A stretch of DNA of 28,671 nucleotides, from positions 1 to 28,671 of IMG/VR virus record IMGVR_UViG_3300042507_006396. The stretch is one strand, 5' to 3'. The notes under the pieces were generated by a model that saw only the letters and a program-made list of their open reading frames with translations, was not told the DNA's origin and ran no database searches. Source of the DNA: a virus. The number at the start of each line of letters is the position of its first letter. Positions within the stretch are counted from its first letter, which is position 1. A program made the position numbers and the translations under genes. Below, one piece after another: positions 23,524-28,671 of this stretch.

Positions 23524-23556
23524 AAAAAATCCTCCTATTTTTTTAAGATAGGAGGA
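23524..23556 (-). terminator. Terminator at the end of homing endonuclease 1
   Basis: A 9-bp stem TCCTCCTAT / ATAGGAGGA lies on the minus strand, followed by six Ts. The endonuclease stop codon (23535-23537) is inside the stem. Its 3' half, AAATAGGAGGATTTTT, nearly repeats the 3' half of the terminator at 24315-24353. Confidence 0.85.
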
Positions 23557-24314
23557 CAATTTTCTAAAAGAATTTTTTTAACTATACTGATGTTATTGTT
23601 AATATCATTTTCCCAAAAACGTAACATTTTATATCCGTTATCTTGAACCCACTTATTCTTTTTTTCATCGTTAATTGAATTTTTAATCTGGCACTTATAT
23701 GTAGGACCATCTGGGTATTTTGTAGGATTGGAATGCCAAAAATCTCCGTCTACTTCTATTAGTATATTATAATCTGGGAGATAGAAATCATAAAATGCTC
23801 TGATTTCTTTAATATAGAATGATTGAGAGTAGTTTATATTTAAGAGAGTTAATATATTAGCAAACGTTTTTTCTAGTTTGGATTGATTATATTTTTTCTT
23901 TCCTATCTCTCCGGTTTCCCATTTATTTTTAGCAGTTTCGCTCATCTTTTTACGAGTTTCTTCAGATTGAACTCTTCCTACTCCAAATCCCTCAGGTTTA
24001 GGTTTAGGTATACCTTTAGCTCCTTGTGATATTTTTTTACCTAATTCAACATTGTCTCTATCTTTAACCGCTTGTTTTATATGATCATATTCACCTGAGG
24101 TGAATTTTTCTTTGCGTGTTTTGATAATAGCTTGTACTCGTTTTTCAGATTTAGGATCTCCAAAATGTCCTGGGACACGAGATTGGTGACCATGTATCCA
24201 TTTACAGAAGTCTTTTAGTTTGGCTTCATATCTTGTTTGGGTGCCGCACCCACACAAACATGTGGGATGTATTCCGTTATATTTTTCCTGTATTATTTTG
24301 TCTTTCTTGAGCAT
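23535..24314 (-). CDS. Homing endonuclease, Vsr/DUF559-like with NUMOD3 repeats
   Basis: A 259-aa free-standing homing endonuclease. The N-terminus has a cysteine cluster CLCGCG (C19, C21, C23) with a further Cys37 and His residues, likely zinc binding. Residues about 110-135 (SEETRKKMSETAKNKWE) are a NUMOD3 DNA-binding unit. The nuclease core has FYDFYLPDYNILIEVDGDFWH with D176, E187, D189 and H194, then NDEKKNKWVQDNGYKMLRFWEND. It sits between tail tube and gp26-like genes, both intact. The ATG begins immediately after the T-run of the upstream terminator, with GGGGG of that stem in Shine-Dalgarno position. Confidence 0.85.
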   Translation of the reverse strand: MLKKDKIIQEKYNGIHPTCLCGCGTQTRYEAKLKDFCKWIHGHQSRVPGHFGDPKSEKRVQAIIKTRKEKFTSGEYDHIKQAVKDRDNVELGKKISQGAKGIPKPKPEGFGVGRVQSEETRKKMSETAKNKWETGEIGKKKYNQSKLEKTFANILTLLNINYSQSFYIKEIRAFYDFYLPDYNILIEVDGDFWHSNPTKYPDGPTYKCQIKNSINDEKKNKWVQDNGYKMLRFWENDINNNISIVKKILLENCPPILKK

Positions 24315-24353
24315 AAAAATCCCCCTATTTATTATACATATGATAGGGGGATT
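24315..24353 (-). terminator. Tail tube terminator abutting the endonuclease start
   Basis: A perfect 10-bp stem AATCCCCCTA / TAGGGGGATT has a 16-nt loop on the minus strand, ending in TTTTT next to the ATG at 24314. The loop contains TATAATAAA. The stem sequesters the only Shine-Dalgarno-like GGGGG of the endonuclease gene. Confidence 0.8.
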
Positions 24354-24373
24354 GAAAGGTGAGGTGGGTTATA

Positions 24374-24392
24374 CTATCTTGAATTAAGATAG
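24374..24392 (-). other. Hairpin just after the tail tube stop
   Basis: A perfect 7-bp stem CTATCTT / AAGATAG with a 5-nt loop lies 10 nt after the stop codon. There is no T-run, so it is more likely a 3'-end stabiliser or processing site for the abundant tube message. Confidence 0.45.
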
Positions 24393-24402
24393 CAAATATA
24401 TG

Positions 24403-24891
24403 CTAATAATTGAGAACACAATAATCCATTGCGACTTCCAGTGTTAAGTTTTGTGCTGCAGATTCATTGTCCCAGCTATACTCACCAAAGTTAGCATTTA
24501 CAATTAAAGCGCCTTTAATAATCCATTCACTTACGATATCACCTACTGGACCTAATACGTTTAATGTTAAATCTTTCTTATAAAAGTCAGAATAACCATC
24601 TCTACCAGTTACTGATTCGTGATGTAAACGTACCCACTCCATTACTGCTTGAGCTCCGGAAGGTGTGATTGGATCAAAAAGAGTCATTGTAATGTTACTC
24701 CATTTTGATTTTCCTTTTACTTTACGTAAAATGTTAATGTGGTTCAATACTACTTCGTCTTGAGTTAAAGTAATTGCGCTTATTCCTTTAATAGTATATG
24801 ATGGAATACCATCAACATACATAATAAATCTATTTTGCTGTTTGGGCTCGAATGCCGTAAAGAATATCTCATTTGGGTTTAATACTGCCAT
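24403..24891 (-). CDS. Tail tube protein, T4 gp19-like
   Basis: A 162-aa tube subunit, the length and pattern of T4 gp19: FEPKQQNRFIMYVDGIPSYTIKGIS (about 14-38), VVLNHINILRKVKGKSKWSNITMTLFDPITPSGAQAVMEWV (about 47-88) and the C-terminal SWDNESAAQNLTLEVAMDYCVLNY. It stacks in hexameric rings inside the sheath. An exact late element lies 10 nt upstream. It normally follows the sheath gene directly; here two endonuclease genes separate them. The reading frame is complete, so no intron interrupts it. Confidence 0.93.
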   Translation of the reverse strand: MAVLNPNEIFFTAFEPKQQNRFIMYVDGIPSYTIKGISAITLTQDEVVLNHINILRKVKGKSKWSNITMTLFDPITPSGAQAVMEWVRLHHESVTGRDGYSDFYKKDLTLNVLGPVGDIVSEWIIKGALIVNANFGEYSWDNESAAQNLTLEVAMDYCVLNY

Positions 24892-24901
24892 AATTTTGTG
24901 T

Positions 24902-24914
24902 TTTATTATAAATA
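24902..24914. promoter_or_regulatory. Late element copy 4, in a divergent gap
   Basis: Minus strand TATTTATAATAAA, 10 nt before tail tube. Read on the plus strand the same site contains TATAAATA, the T4 late promoter core, 69 nt upstream of the plus-strand endonuclease. It could serve both directions. Confidence 0.45.
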
Positions 24915-24983
24915 TAATTAGTTTTGATTTCTAAGGAATTTTTTGTATATTTATCAACGTAACATTATTTAAACCTAAACCAT

Positions 24984-26468
24984 ATGGCACGTCCAAAAAA
25001 ACCACCAATTCAAAATACATGCAAACATTGTTTCGTTATGTTTGAAACTCGACCTTCATCAGCTAGAGATTTTTGTACTAAAAAATGTGCTCAACAACAT
25101 AAGGGAGTTGATAGAGAGTGGATGGAAAAACGAAAAAAAACATGTTTAGAAAAATATGGAAATGAAATAGCATTTAAATCTAAAGAAGTACAAGATAAAT
25201 ATAAAAATAATTTAATTGAAAAATATGGTGTTAATAATCCATTTTTAGTAAAAGAATTTAAGGATAAATCTAATAATACTGTTTTTGAAAGATATGGGTA
25301 TAAGTTTGCAACACAAAATAAAGATATTTCAGATAAGATATCTGTGAAATTAAAAGGACAAATACATGATAGAAAAAATTTTGTTAATTTAAAGTGGGAA
25401 AAATTAGTAAACTATCAAAATACATCAGGAATGGTTCCTTTATTTGATAAAGAATATTTAGAACAAAATAAAGTGAATCATTTATTTAGGAATAAATTCA
25501 AATTTCAATGTAACAAATGTTCTGAGGTTACTGAGGTATTTTTGAGTAATGGTTATCTTCCATCATGTAAGTGTTCTGATTATAAAGGATATTCGTTGAT
25601 TGAAGATGAATTAGTAGTTTTCTTATTTAACCATCTTTTATCTTCAGATATATGTTTAAATAGAAGAGATATATTACCTAATAGACAGGAAATTGATGTT
25701 TTTATAAAGTCACATAATTTAGCTATTGAAATTAATGGAGTGTATTGGCATTCAGAATCTATGGGGAAATATAAAAATTACCATTTATATAAAACAGAAA
25801 AATGTAGTGAAGTGGGAATTAATTTAATTCACATTTTAGATTATGAATGGATTTTTAAAAAACCAATTATACAATCTATAATTTTAAGTAAATTGGGAAT
25901 ATTTGATGATAAAATATATGCTCGTAAATGTACAGTTAATAAAATTGAAGATACTACTATAATTAGAAAATTCCTAAATGAAAATCACATGCAAGGTTAT
26001 ACTCATGCTTCTGTTTCTTTAGGATTGTATTATAATAATGAATTAGTTTCTATTATGACTTTTGGTAAAAATAGATTTAAGAAAAATTCAAATGAATTTG
26101 AAATGGTTAGATTTTGTAATAAATTAAATACTATTGTTGTCGGAGGAGCCTCAAAATTATTTAAACACTTTATTAATAATGGTAATAATAATTTAGATAT
26201 TGTGAGTTTTGCTGATAGGAGGTTTTTTGATGGTAATTTATATAAAACCTTGGGTTTTGAATTTAGTACTAATACATCTCCATCTTACATATATTGGAAA
26301 AATAATAATGTATTAAATAGGATGTCCTGTCAAAAACACAAATTAAATAAATTATTAGATATATTTGATGCAGAAAAATCGGAATATCAAAACATGTTAG
26401 ATAATGGATTTAGGAGGGTTTGGGATTGTGGTAATATGAAATTTATATATAAAAAAAAGGGAACCTAA
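24984..26468 (+). CDS. Homing endonuclease, plus-strand, zinc-finger type
   Basis: A 494-aa free-standing homing endonuclease and the only plus-strand gene. Domains in order: N-terminal zinc finger (C13, C16, C31, C35); helical repeats with the motif EKYGVNNPF (about 53-115); a second zinc ribbon (C176, C179, C195, C197); the nuclease core QEIDVFIKSHNLAIEINGVYWHSE with D238, E249, N251 and H256; then a C-terminal domain with NHMQGYTHASVSLGLYYNNELVSIMTFGK and FADRRFFDGNLY. It is a clear paralogue of the gene at 26526-28145 and converges on it. It opposes all neighbouring transcription, which marks it as an insert. Confidence 0.87.
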   Translation: MARPKKPPIQNTCKHCFVMFETRPSSARDFCTKKCAQQHKGVDREWMEKRKKTCLEKYGNEIAFKSKEVQDKYKNNLIEKYGVNNPFLVKEFKDKSNNTVFERYGYKFATQNKDISDKISVKLKGQIHDRKNFVNLKWEKLVNYQNTSGMVPLFDKEYLEQNKVNHLFRNKFKFQCNKCSEVTEVFLSNGYLPSCKCSDYKGYSLIEDELVVFLFNHLLSSDICLNRRDILPNRQEIDVFIKSHNLAIEINGVYWHSESMGKYKNYHLYKTEKCSEVGINLIHILDYEWIFKKPIIQSIILSKLGIFDDKIYARKCTVNKIEDTTIIRKFLNENHMQGYTHASVSLGLYYNNELVSIMTFGKNRFKKNSNEFEMVRFCNKLNTIVVGGASKLFKHFINNGNNNLDIVSFADRRFFDGNLYKTLGFEFSTNTSPSYIYWKNNNVLNRMSCQKHKLNKLLDIFDAEKSEYQNMLDNGFRRVWDCGNMKFIYKKKGT

Positions 26469-26486
26469 TATGTTTCCTCTCCATTT
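26462..26486 (+). terminator. Weak hairpin after the plus-strand endonuclease
   Basis: A GGAAC / GTTTCC-type stem of about 6 bp (one G:T) overlaps the stop codon and is followed by TCTCCATTT. It is short and poor in T, so only a tentative terminator. Confidence 0.3.
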
Positions 26487-26525
26487 ATTAAGTATTTATT
26501 ATTTATTATTTTTCTTAAATATTTT

Positions 26526-28145
26526 TTAAAAGTTAATTTGGTATTTTTTACTTCCACAGTCCCAAATTCTATCATATCCATTAGATTTCATATTTTCCCA
26601 TTCGGATTTGGTTTTATCAAAATTACTTAATATTTTAGGTAATTCTGATTTTCTGTATTTATATCTATGTTCTCTTACTTTATGGTATTTCATATACCAA
26701 TAATTTGGTTGGGTATTATGGATAAAATTAAATCCGTTTGATTGATATATTTCCCCTTGGCTCCATCTTCTATCGGCATAGCTAATTATATTATTAGGAG
26801 TTAATAATTTAATGAAATGTTTAAACAGCTTGGAAAAACTACCAATAACTGTTGTGCTTAGTTTATTACAGAACCTAATTAATTCATATTCACCCTCTTT
26901 AGCTTTATTACCTGTAATTTTTCGGAGTGACCCAAATGTCATGATAGAAACTAATTCATTATTATAATATAACCCAATTTTGATTTTAGATTTATCTTCT
27001 CCCTGAATATGGTTATCATTTAAGAATTTATTTTTTGTTTTATTATCTATTTCCTTAATTATACATTTTCGAGCATATATTTTATTTTGATTTAATTTTA
27101 AAATATTTCTGATTCTTGATTTTACTATTTCTTGTTTATTGTCCCACTCATCTTCAAATATATGAATTAACTTGGTATTATTTCGTTCTAATTCTTCAGT
27201 TTTATATAAGTGATATTCTTTATTTTTCCCATTAAGTTCAGAATGCCAATATATTCCATTAAATTCAAAAGCAACATTATATTCAGGTATGAATATATCT
27301 ATTTCTCTCCCCTTAACTAATTTTTTATTATTAAATATTATTTCTCCACTATATATTTCTTTTAAAAATGATTGAATTTCTTTCTCTTTAACAGATGTTC
27401 CTATACTAACTGTTGGATCTTTATATTTGGGTAATCTCCCACATGCTAAGTGATCAATAAAAGTCTCTCCAGTAGGAATATGTTTAAATCTATAGTATTT
27501 CAGATCCCCGTTCATTTCTTTCACTCCATTAAATTCATCTAATAATTCTAAATTATTATCATGCAACCATACTTTTAATTCCTCAAAAAAATTAGATTTC
27601 ATTTTATTTATAATCCCATCTTTTAATATGCTACCACTACATAAAGGATATATAGCCCCATATTTTTCAAGGTTGGTTTTTTGAATCTTTTGGTTTATTT
27701 TATCTCTTTCAATTTGAGAAATATTTAATAATGTACTCGATATTTTATTATTAATATTTTTTTTATCTTCAACTGAGAGACTGCTCCAATATTTCTTTCT
27801 TATTTTTGATCTTTCGTCTGAGTTTTTATTCATATTATTATATCCTTTGACTTCAAAAGGATTATCTACTCCATATTTTTCTTGAAGAGTTTTAACTGAT
27901 TTAACTCTAGATTGTTTTCGGTCTATATTACTATGTGAACATTTTATACTACAGTATTTTTGATCAGATCTATTTGATGGGACTTTAAATTCTTCTTTAC
28001 ATCCTATACAATTAATTGTAAGAGTATGTTTTTCATTATAACAACTCCTATTACAATATTTTTTATATAATGGAATATCATTACCACAATTATTACAAGG
28101 GTGTTTTTTACCTGTTCCCTCTCTGTTAGATTTTTTTAAATTCAT
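26526..28145 (-). CDS. Homing endonuclease, minus-strand paralogue
   Basis: A 539-aa free-standing homing endonuclease. Two N-terminal zinc fingers are seen (C17, C20, C31, C35 and C46, C49, C65, C69), then LQEKYGVDNPF and NLEKYGAIYP repeats, and the nuclease core REIDIFIPEYNVAFEFNGIYWHSE with D283, E294, N296 and H301. The C-terminal domain shares YYNNELVSIMTFGSLRK and SYADRRWSQGEIY with the plus-strand paralogue. The gene lies between the sheath terminator and the convergent paralogue. Both sheath and tube frames are uninterrupted, so it is an intergenic insertion. Confidence 0.87.
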   Translation of the reverse strand: MNLKKSNREGTGKKHPCNNCGNDIPLYKKYCNRSCYNEKHTLTINCIGCKEEFKVPSNRSDQKYCSIKCSHSNIDRKQSRVKSVKTLQEKYGVDNPFEVKGYNNMNKNSDERSKIRKKYWSSLSVEDKKNINNKISSTLLNISQIERDKINQKIQKTNLEKYGAIYPLCSGSILKDGIINKMKSNFFEELKVWLHDNNLELLDEFNGVKEMNGDLKYYRFKHIPTGETFIDHLACGRLPKYKDPTVSIGTSVKEKEIQSFLKEIYSGEIIFNNKKLVKGREIDIFIPEYNVAFEFNGIYWHSELNGKNKEYHLYKTEELERNNTKLIHIFEDEWDNKQEIVKSRIRNILKLNQNKIYARKCIIKEIDNKTKNKFLNDNHIQGEDKSKIKIGLYYNNELVSIMTFGSLRKITGNKAKEGEYELIRFCNKLSTTVIGSFSKLFKHFIKLLTPNNIISYADRRWSQGEIYQSNGFNFIHNTQPNYWYMKYHKVREHRYKYRKSELPKILSNFDKTKSEWENMKSNGYDRIWDCGSKKYQINF

Positions 28146-28156
28146 ATTGAATGTTA

Positions 28157-28183
28157 ATTATAATGTTAAATACGTTATTCAAA
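28157..28183 (-). promoter_or_regulatory. Tentative promoter of the minus-strand endonuclease
   Basis: TTTG (28180-28183), 17-nt spacer, TATAAT (28157-28162) on the minus strand, 11 nt before the ATG. It lies right after the sheath terminator, where an insert would need its own promoter. The AT-rich setting makes chance matches common. Confidence 0.3.
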
Positions 28184-28193
28184 TATAAATATA

Positions 28194-28227
28194 CGAAAAA
28201 AGAAAAAAGATACCAAATAGTATCTTT
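28194..28227 (-). terminator. Tail sheath terminator
   Basis: A perfect 8-bp stem AAAGATAC / GTATCTTT with a 6-nt loop is followed on the minus strand by TTTCTTTTTTC. It begins 22 nt after the sheath stop codon. Confidence 0.8.
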
Positions 28228-28249
28228 ATTCCTTAAATAAGTATTTTTA

Positions 28250-28671
28250 TTAACTAAAAGCCACACCTGTTGGCATTATGTTAAAGTTCAAATATATAAA
28301 TTCGGCTGTTCTAGTAGGTTGAATATAAATCGCTCCGACTAATTGGTTTCTATCGATCACGTCAGCTGTATTATTGCTCTCATCCATTACCACCTTGAAT
28401 GCATATAAACCTTGCCTTTGTTGTACTGACTGTAAATAAGGATTTACTTGGGCTAAGAATTGATTTCTTGTTGCTAATGTGTTTTGTTCAAATACTAAAG
28501 CGTTTGCAGTTTGACCAATATATGATTTAAGAGAAATTAATAGTCTTCTAACGTTTACTCTATCTAAAGCAGATGCTTGAGTTTGTAATGTTTTCTGACC
28601 ATATGCTACTACTCCTTGACCTGGGAAAGTTGCTATTGGATTTACTTTACCTTGATATAATGTGTCTCTAT
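28250..28671 (-). CDS. Tail sheath protein, T4 gp18-like (C-terminal part)
   Basis: The gene runs off the right edge; 139 C-terminal residues are present, from RDTLYQGKVNPIATFPGQGVVAYG through LDRVNVRRLLISLKSYIG and FKVVMDESNNTADVIDRNQLVGAIYIQPTRTAEFIYLNF to the stop after TGVAFS. These are the conserved C-terminal contractile sheath motifs of gp18. The protein contracts around the gp19 tube during infection. It has its own terminator, so tube and sheath are separate transcription units here, at least since the two endonucleases lie between them. Confidence 0.93.
   Translation of the reverse strand, partial: RDTLYQGKVNPIATFPGQGVVAYGQKTLQTQASALDRVNVRRLLISLKSYIGQTANALVFEQNTLATRNQFLAQVNPYLQSVQQRQGLYAFKVVMDESNNTADVIDRNQLVGAIYIQPTRTAEFIYLNFNIMPTGVAFS

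Noticed and set aside
24403-28250. Group I introns carrying the endonucleases
   Set aside because: Tail tube is a complete frame and the visible sheath part runs uninterrupted to its stop and terminator, so no split exons are seen.

Overview
The window is about 28.7 kb of a tailed, contractile-tail (T4-like) bacteriophage genome. It carries recognisable T4-type tail sheath (gp18, partial), tail tube (gp19), gp26-type baseplate/chaperone, tape measure and gp53-like proteins, together with a T4-type replication and recombination set: gp32-like SSB, UvsX, FEN/RNase H and a DnaB-family helicase. The DNA is very AT-rich and almost fully coding. All genes but one are on the minus strand, so transcription mostly runs from high to low coordinates. 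Most genes lack a Shine-Dalgarno and are preceded by A-rich leaders, and the best promoter candidates resemble the Bacteroidota form (TTTG, about 20 nt, TAnnTT). The likely host is therefore a member of the Bacteroidota; this is inference.

Layout from the right end, in the direction of transcription. (1) 28671-13369 is the late tail module: sheath C-terminus, two convergent homing endonucleases, tail tube, a third homing endonuclease, a gp26-like protein whose reading frame continues past a T7 run in +1, tape measure, a small protein, a 694-aa tail protein, a LysM-like gp53 analogue, a 1098-aa baseplate protein ending in a T4-lysozyme-type domain, and a 208-aa protein. (2) 13317-8679 is an accessory segment. 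Three small proteins sit behind a strong-looking promoter and end at a clear terminator. They are followed by a short divergent family A DNA polymerase, a conserved-looking 156-aa protein, a leucine-rich-repeat protein made of ten 60-bp repeats, and a 255-aa protein. (3) 8632-1875 is the replication operon: SSB, UvsX, FEN, helicase, class II (B12-dependent) ribonucleotide reductase. (4) 1800-21 holds a GNAT acetyltransferase, then a promoter and three small unknown genes.

The most interesting signal is a recurring N-terminal leader. Six otherwise unrelated proteins (GNAT, LRR protein, 255-aa protein and the three small proteins at 12216-13226) begin with a short amphipathic segment ending in hydrophobic-x-E, for example MIKLIDILKE or EVRKVLKE. 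This resembles the capsid-targeting sequence of T4 internal head proteins, which the prohead protease removes after a hydrophobic-x-E motif. The leaders are shared at DNA level between neighbouring genes (25-bp and 27-bp identities) while the bodies are unrelated. I infer a set of modular cargo proteins packaged in the head and injected with the DNA.

Other points of note are two promoters 12 kb apart with the same geometry, including tandem GTCATA boxes spaced 11 bp; an identical 13-bp TATTTATAATAAA element in front of four late genes; and a homing endonuclease bracketed by near-identical terminators.
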